The notes below the pieces were generated by a model, which saw nothing but the letters and a program-made list of their open reading frames with translations, had not been told where the DNA came from and did not search any database. The position numbers and the translations under genes are program-made. From an uncultured Erwinia sp. (GTDB lineage: Bacteria > Pseudomonadota > Gammaproteobacteria > Enterobacterales > Enterobacteriaceae), in assembly GCA_946221915.1 (NCBI GenBank), contig CAMIKG010000024.1, positions 1 through 56,597 of the forward strand: DNA of 56,597 nucleotides. The letters are read 5' to 3'. This document shows, piece after piece, positions 1 through 7,503 of the stretch (position 1 is its first letter; each line of letters begins with the position of its first letter).

Positions 1-19
1 GCGCAGGAGTCATATCAAA

Positions 20-36
20 CTTGCATAAGCTTGCAT
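20..36. promoter_or_regulatory. Pair of direct repeats upstream of the ABC operon
   Basis: CTTGCAT occurs twice, at 20-26 and 30-36, exactly 10 bp apart, so both copies sit on the same face of the helix. AT-rich sequence and the ABC ATPase start codon follow about 75 bp later. This spacing suits a regulator bound upstream of the operon promoter. The regulator is not recognisable and chance cannot be excluded. Confidence 0.25.
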
Positions 37-109
37 GGTTAAAGCATTTTGATCGTTAACCCAGAGTTAAGATAATCATTTAACGATATTGCGAATTTGA
101 GACGCAAAG

Positions 110-844
110 ATGATTGAAGTGAAAAATTTGAGTAAAAAGTTCGACAGTTATCAGGCATTAAATGATATTAATTTTTCCGTCAATAAACATGAAGTCATTT
201 CGATCATTGGCCCTTCTGGCTCCGGTAAATCGACGTTACTGCGCACCCTCAATCTGCTGGTGACGCCTGACAAAGGCTCGATAACTATTGGTGATGCCCA
301 TATTGTTGCCGAGAGTCTGAAGCGGCAGGAAATTATCAGGCTGAGAAAAAAAAACTCGATGGTGTTTCAGCATTACAATCTGTTTCGTAATAAAACCGCG
401 CTGGAAAATATCAGTGAGGTTTTACGTTTCGCCCGGGGTATTGCGGCAAAAGAAGCTGCGCAGACTGCGCTAAGCTATCTCGACAGAGTGGGTCTCGCCG
501 ATAAAGCCCATGCTTATCCTGCCACGCTGTCCGGCGGCCAGCAGCAGCGCGTCGGCATTGCACGGGCGCTTAGCCTGCAGCCAGAAGTGATTCTGATGGA
601 CGAGCCGACATCCTCTTTAGACCCGGAAATGCGCCGTGGCATTCTGCGGCTTATTTCTGATATCGCGCAGCAGAAATTGACCATGCTGATTGTGACTCAC
701 GAAATGAATTTTGCCCGCGAGATTTCTGACCGCATTCTTTTTATGGAGCATGGTGCTATTAGCGCGCAAGGTACGCCGGGAGAAATATTCGATAAAGTCA
801 CCAGCACGCGCGTGGGTAATTTTATTTACGATTATGAAATTTAA
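110..844 (+). CDS. Polar amino-acid-type ABC transporter ATP-binding protein
   Basis: This is the cytoplasmic ATPase of a polar amino-acid-type (PAAT, GlnQ/HisP/TcyN-like) importer. The 244-residue length is normal for the family. Walker A is GPSGSGKST (residues 34-42), the signature is LSGGQQQR (140-147), Walker B is ILMDEP (161-166) and the switch histidine is in VTHE (about 197). It is the first gene of a four-gene run: the permease starts 17 bp downstream, then the binding lipoprotein, then a flavin monooxygenase. The substrate cannot be read from the ATPase. The monooxygenase partner suggests a modified cysteine, sulfonate or similar organosulfur/N-compound, as in the Bacillus yxe operon. 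Confidence 0.92.
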   Translation: MIEVKNLSKKFDSYQALNDINFSVNKHEVISIIGPSGSGKSTLLRTLNLLVTPDKGSITIGDAHIVAESLKRQEIIRLRKKNSMVFQHYNLFRNKTALENISEVLRFARGIAAKEAAQTALSYLDRVGLADKAHAYPATLSGGQQQRVGIARALSLQPEVILMDEPTSSLDPEMRRGILRLISDIAQQKLTMLIVTHEMNFAREISDRILFMEHGAISAQGTPGEIFDKVTSTRVGNFIYDYEI

Positions 845-861
845 TAGCAGGGAAGAGTGTT

Positions 862-1530
862 ATGAACTTTGATGTGGCGTATATGCTGAAACTGTTTCCG
901 GCGATACTCGCTTATCTGCCGGTCACACTGATTATCTCGATCTCCGCTATCTTTTTTGCCACCCTTATTGGACTGTTGCTGGCCATTATGCTGCGTTCGA
1001 GCCGGTTATTACGCTCGCTGGCGGCAGTATATATTTCTTTTTTTCGCGGCACGCCGGTACTGGTGCAGTTACTGATTATCTATTTCGGTTTACCACAGGT
1101 GTTCCCGCTATTAAATGCCATGGGCGCGATATATGCGGTGATTCTTGGACTGAGTCTGAATTCCGCCGCTTATCTGGCGGAAATTTTTCGTGCCGGGATT
1201 GATTCGGTCGACAAAGGGCAGATTGAAGCCTCTGTCGCCAGTGGACTGAGCCTGCCGGTGGCATTCTGGCGCATTATTCTGCCGCAGGTGTGCCGCAATG
1301 CGATTCCTGCCACCGGCAATATCTACATCGGCCTGATCAAGAACTCGTCGCTGGCGTTCACGCTGGGCGTCACAGAGCTGTTATCGGCAGGGAAACTGGT
1401 TGCTACAGAATCGCTGAAATACTTCGAAGCCTACAGCGCCGTCGCCATCATCTACTGGATTGTCACTATTGTGCTGAGCGAACTACAGCGGCGGGCAGAG
1501 AAAGCAATCGGTAAACCTTACGTTAGCTAA
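862..1530 (+). CDS. Polar amino-acid-type ABC transporter permease
   Basis: This is an inner-membrane permease of the HisMQ family, 222 residues with about five hydrophobic segments (about 10-40, 52-75, 88-110, 150-175, 190-210). The EAA loop that contacts the ATPase is visible around residues 120-150 (EASVASGLSLPVAFWRIILP). The motif SFFRGTPVLVQLL near residue 58 is typical of these permeases. It lies between the ATPase and binding-protein genes. Only one permease gene is present, so it would act as a homodimer. Confidence 0.92.
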   Translation: MNFDVAYMLKLFPAILAYLPVTLIISISAIFFATLIGLLLAIMLRSSRLLRSLAAVYISFFRGTPVLVQLLIIYFGLPQVFPLLNAMGAIYAVILGLSLNSAAYLAEIFRAGIDSVDKGQIEASVASGLSLPVAFWRIILPQVCRNAIPATGNIYIGLIKNSSLAFTLGVTELLSAGKLVATESLKYFEAYSAVAIIYWIVTIVLSELQRRAEKAIGKPYVS

Positions 1531-1545
1531 CCAGGGTGTATATCA

Positions 1546-2337
1546 ATGAAATTATTAAAATTTATTTTTCTGTTAGTGGCAGCCAGCGCGCTCAGCGCCT
1601 GCGATCAGAGCAACGGACAGGCGGCACAGGAAGTGCTGAAAGTGGGGGCAACGCCGGATGGTTATCCTCACTACTATAAAGAGGGTAATGAGTATCGCGG
1701 TTACAGCGTGGATATTCTCAACGCCGTGGCGCAAAAAAGCGGACTGAAGATCGAGTGGGTCATTTCTGACTGGGTAGGGGTTCTGGGTTCCCTGCAAACC
1801 GGCAAGATTGATACCGTGGGCAACTTCGCCGATACGCCAGAACGACGCAAACAGTATGATTTTACTGAGCCGTATTATTACTCTGCTGCGCAGCTGGCAG
1901 TGAGTAAAAACAATACCACCATTCACGGCCTCAGCGATCTGAAAGGCAAAACGGTGGCGGCCGATCTCGGTTCCAATTATGCCAATGTGCTGAAAGAGTT
2001 CGACCCGAAAAACGAGATTAACCTCGTCACCTTTGATGGTCGCGATGTGGTGATCAATGCCGTGGCGCAGGGCAAAGTGGATGCCTTCGTCTCCGGCCAG
2101 GTCATTCTGCTGGGGCAGATTAAGCAGAAGAATTTGCCGCTAAAGGTGACCGGTGAAACTTTTGGCGTGAAAAAAGTGGCGCTGCCATTCCGCCGCGATG
2201 AACGCGGTGAAGCTCTGCGCAAAAAAGTCGCCGATGCCGTTGAACAGCTCAGAGCCGACGGCACGCTGAAAGCCATTTCCGAAAAATGGTTCGATCAGGA
2301 TCTTAGCGTTCCTCCGGCTAATGAGAGGAAGCAGTGA
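1546..2337 (+). CDS. Substrate-binding lipoprotein of the ABC importer
   Basis: This is a periplasmic solute-binding protein of family 3 (SBP_bac_3), 263 residues. The signal peptide ends in a lipobox LSAC with the lipidated cysteine at residue 19, so the protein is membrane-anchored, which is less usual in enteric polar amino-acid systems than a soluble binder. The family core is clear: GYSVDILNAVA near 58, GNFADTPERR near 93 (family norm is T-x-R), YYYSAAQLAV, and GKTVAADLGSNYA near 134. Its stop codon TGA overlaps the ATG of the monooxygenase, so the two are translationally coupled. The ligand is unknown. Confidence 0.9.
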   Translation: MKLLKFIFLLVAASALSACDQSNGQAAQEVLKVGATPDGYPHYYKEGNEYRGYSVDILNAVAQKSGLKIEWVISDWVGVLGSLQTGKIDTVGNFADTPERRKQYDFTEPYYYSAAQLAVSKNNTTIHGLSDLKGKTVAADLGSNYANVLKEFDPKNEINLVTFDGRDVVINAVAQGKVDAFVSGQVILLGQIKQKNLPLKVTGETFGVKKVALPFRRDERGEALRKKVADAVEQLRADGTLKAISEKWFDQDLSVPPANERKQ

Positions 2338-3638
2338 TGTCGCAACTCCATCTGGCGCTGTTTCTGGAAACTACCGGCTGCCACTATGCTGGCTGGCGCA
2401 TGCCGTCATCACAGCCGGTAGCCAGCCCGGCCAGCTTTAGCGTGCTCAGGGAGCTGACGCTAAAAGCGGAAGCGGCGAAGTTTGATATGGTGTTTATGGC
2501 CGACAAACTCTCCACAGACGATATCTACGGCAGCGACTTCAGCGAAGCGGTGCGGTATCGCGTCACGGAACGCCCTGATCCTTTCACGGTATTATCCGCA
2601 CTGGGCGCGGTGACCCAGCGCATTGGCCTGGCAGGCACGGTATCGGCATCATTCGCCAGCCCCTTCACCGCGGCGAGAACGCTGGCGACGCTGGATCATC
2701 TCACGGCCGGGCGTGCGGGCTGGAATGTCGTCACTTCAACGAGCGAAGCGGAAGCGCGTAACTTTGGTCAGACGTTGCTGAGCCACAACCAGCGCTATCT
2801 GAAAGCGGAGGCCTTTATTGATGCAGCTTTCCGCCTGTGGGATACCTGGCAGGATGATGCGATCGTAGCGGACAGGGAGCAGGGCATTTATGCCCGCGGT
2901 GAACGTATTCGTTATGCCGATATCGACAATGAATGGTTCAAAATAAAGGGACCGTTAAACCTGTCGCGCCCACCGCAGGGACACCCGGTAACCATCCAGG
3001 CCGGTGGGTCAGGGGCGTTTACTGAGCTTGCAGCACGCAAGGCGGATGCCATTTTTGCTGCGGAAAAACCGAGTCTCGCAGCGGCAAAAGCGTACTATGC
3101 TGACATCAAAGCGCAGGTCGTGCGTGCTGGCCGTTCCGCCGACAGCCTGAAGGTGTTGCCGGGATTACAGCCGATTATTGCCCCGACGCAGAAAGAGGCG
3201 GATGAGTTGCTGGAAGAGCTGACCCGGCTGCATCATCCGCTGGCCACGCTGACGCATCTGTCTAATACCATGAACTACGACTGGTCGCAGCACGATCTTG
3301 ATGCACCGGTGCCGGATATCGCGGCGCTGCTGGACAGGAAAGAGCGCTTTGCGCCGATGCTGGAAACAGCCCGGCGGGAAAATATGACCCTGCGTCAGTT
3401 CACTAAATGGATTGCACGTAGCGGATTTATTGTGGCGGGAACGCCGCAGTCGCTGGCTGAACGCATTGCAGCCTGGCATCAGGAGCGCGCCGTGGACGGT
3501 TTTGTCATCATGCCGCCGTATTTGCCCGATGCGGCCGACCGTTTCTTCTCCCAGGTGGTGCCACTGTTACAGGATCGCGGCATCTTCCGCGCAGAGTATC
3601 AGGCCGATACCTTACGCGGGCATCTTGGCATCGACTGA
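2337..3638 (+). CDS. LLM-class FMN-dependent monooxygenase (NtaA/SnaA/DszA type)
   Basis: This 433-residue flavin monooxygenase belongs to the bacterial luciferase superfamily, NtaA/SnaA/SoxA branch. It uses FMNH2 supplied by a separate reductase to cleave C-S or C-N bonds. Family marks are MADKLSTDDIYG near the N-terminus, TARTLATLDHLTAGRAGWNVVTS-type sequence around 117-138, and the QAGGSGAFTELAARKADAIF region around 222. The ATG at 2337 follows AGAGGA and overlaps the preceding TGA, so it is preferred over the GTG at 2334. Linkage to an ABC importer resembles YxeK with YxeMNO (succinylated cysteine salvage) and sulfonate/thiophene systems. The substrate is inferred only at class level. No flavin reductase is seen in the window. 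Confidence 0.88.
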   Translation: MSQLHLALFLETTGCHYAGWRMPSSQPVASPASFSVLRELTLKAEAAKFDMVFMADKLSTDDIYGSDFSEAVRYRVTERPDPFTVLSALGAVTQRIGLAGTVSASFASPFTAARTLATLDHLTAGRAGWNVVTSTSEAEARNFGQTLLSHNQRYLKAEAFIDAAFRLWDTWQDDAIVADREQGIYARGERIRYADIDNEWFKIKGPLNLSRPPQGHPVTIQAGGSGAFTELAARKADAIFAAEKPSLAAAKAYYADIKAQVVRAGRSADSLKVLPGLQPIIAPTQKEADELLEELTRLHHPLATLTHLSNTMNYDWSQHDLDAPVPDIAALLDRKERFAPMLETARRENMTLRQFTKWIARSGFIVAGTPQSLAERIAAWHQERAVDGFVIMPPYLPDAADRFFSQVVPLLQDRGIFRAEYQADTLRGHLGID

Positions 3639-3686
3639 AAAGTTACCCTCTGACGCGCTGAACATCGGGCCAGAGGGTCGCCGTCA

Positions 3687-4985
3687 CTACACATTCAGCG
3701 TATGGATAACCTTCACAAATTCATTCACACCGCTGTTTATCTCTTTCAGATTACGTGATAAATCGCCGATTTTATCCTGCTCAGTGGTGAGGAACTGTTT
3801 GATCTCATCGAGCTGCTGATACATCTGGTTAATCAGTTCCGCATTCTCTTCCACGACCTGGGAAATCTTCTGGGTGGCGCTGGCGGTCGACGCAGCAAGT
3901 CTTCTGACTTCACCAGCGACGATAGTAAAGCCACGGCCAGCTTCACCGGCACGCGCGGCTTCAATCGCGGCGTTCAGCGCCAGAATGTTGGTCTGCGAGG
4001 CGATAAGATTAATGGTATCGACAATCTCGCTGATATTTTTCGCCGAGTCATTCAGCTGCGAACCAATCTGCGAGGCCATATTCACCTGGGTCGCGACACG
4101 CTCCGAGTTATTAACCGTTTCCTCCAGCACATGGTTGGCATTCCAGGTGATTTGCGAGGTTTGCTCAGAGGTGGTGACGGCGATATCAGCAATCCGTTTG
4201 GCGTTTTCCACGCGCTGGGTGATATTGGATGCCAGTTTAATCACTTTATACACTTTGCCATCGGCGCCAATCACCGGGTTATAGCTGGCCTCGAGCCAGA
4301 TACGTTCACCGCGGGCATTTTTTCGGTCAAAACGGCCAACAAACGACTGGCCGTGATTAATTTTCTTCCAGAAGTCCGGATTCTCACGGTAAAACTCATC
4401 AAAACAGAAAATACGGTGATGCTGCCCCTGAATTTGCTCCAGCGAATAGCCAATCAGCGTCAGGAAGTTCTCATTGGCTTCAATCACATGGCCGTCAGGG
4501 GTGAATTCAATCACTGCCATGGAGCGGTCCAGCGCAGAAATAACCGCTTCTTTATGCTCCAGCTCTTCATGTCGTTCGGTGATATCGGTCGCCAGTTTGA
4601 TGACTTTGATCACCTGACCAAAATCGTTCTTTACCGGAAAGTAGGTGGCGCTGAGGAAAAAGCGCTGATGGTCTTTATTATAGCGTTCAAAGATGCCGCT
4701 AAATGACTCACCGCGGGCGAGGCGCTGCCAGAATACGCTGTAACTTTCGGAACGGATATAGTCCGGGCTGCAGAACATACGATGATGTTGCCCCTCAATT
4801 TCATCGAGGCTGTAGGCAGTAAGCGTCAGAAACAGGTCGTTGGCGCTGACAATGGTGCCGTCAGGTAAAAACTCAATCCAGGCAACACTGCTTTTAATCG
4901 CATTCAGATCCTGCGACAACCCACTGCTTTTGGCAAAATTAAAAGGCGAGCCTTCTTTACTGGAAAACGTTTTGAGTCCGAACAT
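3687..4985 (-). CDS. Soluble PAS-PAS methyl-accepting chemotaxis protein (BdlA-like)
   Basis: This is a chemoreceptor of about 432 residues with two tandem PAS domains (about 25-130 and 145-255, each containing a GQHH(R)MFC or GQHHRIFC motif and a D-I-T-E/Q-R exit) and one MCP signalling domain at the C-terminus. The hairpin tip reads ALNAAIEAARAGEAGRGF. There is no signal peptide, transmembrane segment or HAMP domain, so it should be cytosolic. The same architecture and size occur in Pseudomonas BdlA, which controls biofilm dispersal in response to c-di-GMP. The ATG at 4985 is chosen because it follows GGAG with 5-nt spacing; the open frame extends 15 codons further upstream. The PAS domains could bind haem or flavin; no ligand is proven. 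Unlike the other receptor in the window, no sigma-28 promoter is visible upstream. Confidence 0.9.
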   Translation of the reverse strand: MFGLKTFSSKEGSPFNFAKSSGLSQDLNAIKSSVAWIEFLPDGTIVSANDLFLTLTAYSLDEIEGQHHRMFCSPDYIRSESYSVFWQRLARGESFSGIFERYNKDHQRFFLSATYFPVKNDFGQVIKVIKLATDITERHEELEHKEAVISALDRSMAVIEFTPDGHVIEANENFLTLIGYSLEQIQGQHHRIFCFDEFYRENPDFWKKINHGQSFVGRFDRKNARGERIWLEASYNPVIGADGKVYKVIKLASNITQRVENAKRIADIAVTTSEQTSQITWNANHVLEETVNNSERVATQVNMASQIGSQLNDSAKNISEIVDTINLIASQTNILALNAAIEAARAGEAGRGFTIVAGEVRRLAASTASATQKISQVVEENAELINQMYQQLDEIKQFLTTEQDKIGDLSRNLKEINSGVNEFVKVIHTLNV

Positions 4986-5199
4986 ATGCGCTCCGGGAGG
5001 TTTTGCTTCTTTGTTAAGAAGTACGATCACATTACGATGAATGCATTACCTGGTGAGCGAAAAGGGTAGAGCGTAAGGCGGGCTTCCTGCTGCGTGGTCA
5101 ATTCCGTTGGCGATTAATTATCGTATTTTTATCGTGTTAAACCGGCAGCGTGAGTGCTGCCGCGGGTATTATCAGTATCGGCCTGAAAGCAAAAAAATA

Positions 5200-5245
5200 C
5201 AGCAGTCTGTAGGCAAAATTTGCCTGCCGCGTCAGACAGGCTTCT
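5200..5245 (-). terminator. Possible terminator after the flxA-like gene
   Basis: Immediately after the flxA-like stop, the minus strand carries an inverted repeat (GGCAAA...TTTGCC nested inside GTCTG...CAGAC), followed within about 10 nt by a run of seven T residues. This fits an intrinsic terminator with an imperfect stem. Confidence 0.4.
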
Positions 5246-5565
5246 CAGACATAAACGTCAATTTTGCCGTCATCCGCTTTTTTTTGCCCTTCATCTGCAC
5301 TTCTCACCTCATCAGGAGCGGCTTTTTGCGCCTGTTGCTTCAGTAACTGAGCGAGTTGCGCTTCCAGTAGCTTGAGCTGAGCTTCATACAGCTGCGCCAT
5401 TTCCTGTTTCTGTTCTGGCGTGAGGCCTTCATCATGAGGGATCTGCTGCACCTTTTTCGTTACCACCTGAATCTGTTTCATGACGGCTTTGATTTGCGCA
5501 TCAATGCTGCTTCCGGAGTAATCTGGCGTGCTGATGATATTGTTAAGGCTTGATACGATTGACAC
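5245..5565 (-). CDS. flxA: FlxA-like family protein
   Basis: This small soluble protein of 106 residues resembles E. coli FlxA (about 110 residues): a short N-terminal region with DYSGSSIDAQIKAVMKQI, a long coiled-coil heptad stretch rich in Gln, Leu and Lys (about 25-80), and a charged C-terminal tail. FlxA belongs to the flagellar class-3 regulon in E. coli; its molecular job is not known. The start is GTG, preceded by GGGAGGG with 7-nt spacing. A near-perfect FliA promoter lies just upstream, which supports the assignment strongly. The gene is isolated from any flagellar operon in this window. Confidence 0.8.
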   Translation of the reverse strand: MSIVSSLNNIISTPDYSGSSIDAQIKAVMKQIQVVTKKVQQIPHDEGLTPEQKQEMAQLYEAQLKLLEAQLAQLLKQQAQKAAPDEVRSADEGQKKADDGKIDVYV

Positions 5566-5591
5566 AGTTTATCCCTCCCTGATGTTTCAAA

Positions 5592-5789
5592 ATGTTATCG
5601 GCAGCGGCATTGAAAGCTTTAATGTTAGCGGATGAGCATTTCGCGCTGACCAGAAAATGTGAGCATCCGGAGTGCACGCTGTGGTTTTATGACCGAACCA
5701 AAGCACATCGCCGCCGCTGGTGCAGCATGGCGTTGTGTGGCAACCGGGCGAAAGTGGCGCGCTTCAGGCAGCAGCAGAAAGAGGTGTGA
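5592..5789 (+). pseudogene. Remnant of a CGNR zinc-finger protein (C-terminal domain only)
   Basis: The 65-residue frame encodes a complete CGNR zinc finger: CEHPEC, then WFYDRTKAHRRRWCSM, then CGNRAKV, giving four cysteines (two CxxxxC-type pairs). In intact family members (about 180-200 residues, putative transcription regulators with an N-terminal ABATE domain) this finger forms only the last third. Here an in-frame TGA at 5580 blocks any extension upstream and there is no ribosome binding site at the ATG, so the N-terminal domain is gone. The first codons double as the sigma-28 promoter of the divergent flxA-like gene. A free-standing mini-protein is possible but less likely. Confidence 0.7.
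5595..5621 (-). promoter_or_regulatory. Sigma-28 (FliA) promoter of the flxA-like gene
   Basis: Read on the minus strand, the elements are TAAAGCTT, an 11-bp spacer, and GCCGATAA. The consensus is TAAAGTTT-N11-GCCGATAA, so there is a single mismatch. The expected transcript starts near 5588, about 23 nt before the GTG start codon, leaving room for the GGGAGGG ribosome binding site. Confidence 0.9.
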
Positions 5790-5856
5790 GCATTACCTCA
5801 GCCACCGTGTCAGCCGACGTAAAGCGTGACATAACCCAGGTGGCGTTGATAAATGA

Positions 5857-5881
5857 ACAGAGACCGGATAGCGGTCTCTGT
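5857..5881. terminator. Hairpin downstream of digH
   Basis: A perfect 10-bp stem (ACAGAGACCG / CGGTCTCTGT) with a 5-nt loop lies about 35 bp beyond the digH stop. Flanking T tracts are short on both strands (CTTT on plus, TTCATTT on minus), so termination is likely but moderate. Confidence 0.6.
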
Positions 5882-5914
5882 CTTTAGCGCGCTGAACCTG
5901 GCAGCGATTTTTCC

Positions 5915-7216
5915 TCAGCTTCCCCAGCGGCTTTTCAGATAACTCACCGCTTCCTGGGTCTGTGGCCGGTTGAGGTAGTCTTCGCGGAACAGAATCGTTC
6001 CGTTAATTTGTGGCACCGATTCGTTTAAATCGAGCTGCTTTTTCAGCTCCGGTACGCCACCATTAATCGTCCAGTCTGGCTCGTTCTTCGCGGCTTCACC
6101 GACTTTATACAGCGCAACGCCGATATACAGCCGCGTTTTTGTCGGTTTCACCACGTTCGCCCACCAGTTTGCCAGCACGTCGTAGCGCGCCGCCTGGCGG
6201 GCAAACGGCCAGTAAATCTGCGGGGCAATATAATCCAGCAACCCCTGCTGCACCCAGCGGCGGGTATCGGCATAGGCTTCATCATAGGCCGCTGCGCCGC
6301 GGGTATCGGAACCCGCCGGATCGTGTGAAAGATTACGCCAGACGCCAGCCGGGCTAACGCCAAATTCCACCTCCGGTTTCAGCTGTTTAATCGTGCGCGA
6401 GACCTGGGCAATCAGCTGTTCAGTATTGTGGCGACGCCAGTCGGCCTTGCTGCTAAATCCCTGACCGTATTGCCTGAAGGTCTGGCTGTCATTGAGGGCA
6501 GAAGCCGGGGACTCGGCATAGAAATAGTCATCAAACTGCACGCCGTCGACCGGGTAACGCGCCACGACTTCTGCCACGATGCTGGTGATCCAGTCGCGTG
6601 CATCGGGGATGCCAGGGTCAAGTACATAGCGATCGCCCGCGGTACGAATCCAGTCGCGATGCAGCACAAATACGCTGGCGGGGTTAAGCGTCAGCGTGCG
6701 GTTTAACTCAGCAGCTGTAGAGGGTTTGGTATTAACGGAAACGCGGTAGGGATTGAACCAGGCGTGTACTTTCATACCGCGTTTATGTGACTCATCCAGC
6801 ATAAACTGCAGCGGATCGTAGCCCGGATCTTCACCGATTTTTCCGGTCAGCATATCTGACCACGGCAGGATTTTGGAGGGCCACAGCGCGGTGCCATCAG
6901 GTTTCACCTGGAAAAATACGGTGTTGATACCCAGCGTTTTCAGTTTGTCCAGCTTATCGGTGAGTGCCTTTTGCTGCTGGCTGATCCGGCTGCTGGCATT
7001 GCTGATATTAACGGATGCCACTGGCGGCCAGTCGAGGCGCGATACGGTGGCCAGCCAGATACCGCGCACCGGTTCCAGACGCTTTGCTGGCGTCACCGGG
7101 ACGGGTTGCTTCGCCACCGGCGGCAGCGGGGTAACCAGCGATTTTGGTGGCGCCGAAGCGCAGCTGGCAAGGAGCAGGACGGCGGCGACCAGCGCGGCTG
7201 GTTTCATCACCATTGT
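5915..7216 (-). CDS. digH: DigH (YddW) GH10-like peptidoglycan glycosidase lipoprotein
   Basis: This is an outer-membrane lipoprotein that in E. coli cleaves denuded (peptide-free) glycan strands of septal peptidoglycan. The match to E. coli DigH/YddW runs along the whole mature protein: RGIWLATVSRLDWPP, NTVFFQVKPDGTALWPSKIL, VDGVQFDDYFY, EVEFGVSPAGVWRN and LLDYIAPQIYWPF are all recognisable. The ATG at 7216 gives a signal peptide ending in LASC (lipid cysteine at residue 18) and about 433 residues; an ATG two codons later is equally possible. The open frame reaches a TTG at 7258, which is rejected because it would add residues before the signal peptide. The ribosome binding site is weak. The gene stands alone. 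Confidence 0.92.
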   Translation of the reverse strand, partial: TMVMKPAALVAAVLLLASCASAPPKSLVTPLPPVAKQPVPVTPAKRLEPVRGIWLATVSRLDWPPVASVNISNASSRISQQQKALTDKLDKLKTLGINTVFFQVKPDGTALWPSKILPWSDMLTGKIGEDPGYDPLQFMLDESHKRGMKVHAWFNPYRVSVNTKPSTAAELNRTLTLNPASVFVLHRDWIRTAGDRYVLDPGIPDARDWITSIVAEVVARYPVDGVQFDDYFYAESPASALNDSQTFRQYGQGFSSKADWRRHNTEQLIAQVSRTIKQLKPEVEFGVSPAGVWRNLSHDPAGSDTRGAAAYDEAYADTRRWVQQGLLDYIAPQIYWPFARQAARYDVLANWWANVVKPTKTRLYIGVALYKVGEAAKNEPDWTINGGVPELKKQLDLNESVPQINGTILFREDYLNRPQTQEAVSYLKSRWGS

Positions 7217-7503
7217 AAAAGGAAAACAGCTGACTGAGCGAGTGATGATAGGCTCCAAAAGTGAGGTCGTCTGCAGAATAGCAATATTCTCTTATTATTT
7301 CCCATAAAGTCAATATGTTATCTCGTTGCAGTGAGACGGGCAGGCTATTTGATTTAATATCATCACATCAATAATTAATTGCCGCGAGAGAAAATAATAA
7401 AATCGATAAAGTTTTAAGCCGGAAAACCGATAATAACGAAATCCCACTCTCCCGGAATAGATTGTATTCAATAAATCATTAAAACTCACTGCCATACAGC
7501 CGG

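Noticed and set aside
5040..5200. Sigma-28 promoter for the PAS-PAS chemoreceptor
   Set aside because: TACGATAA and GCCGATAC occur but without a -35 at the correct distance.
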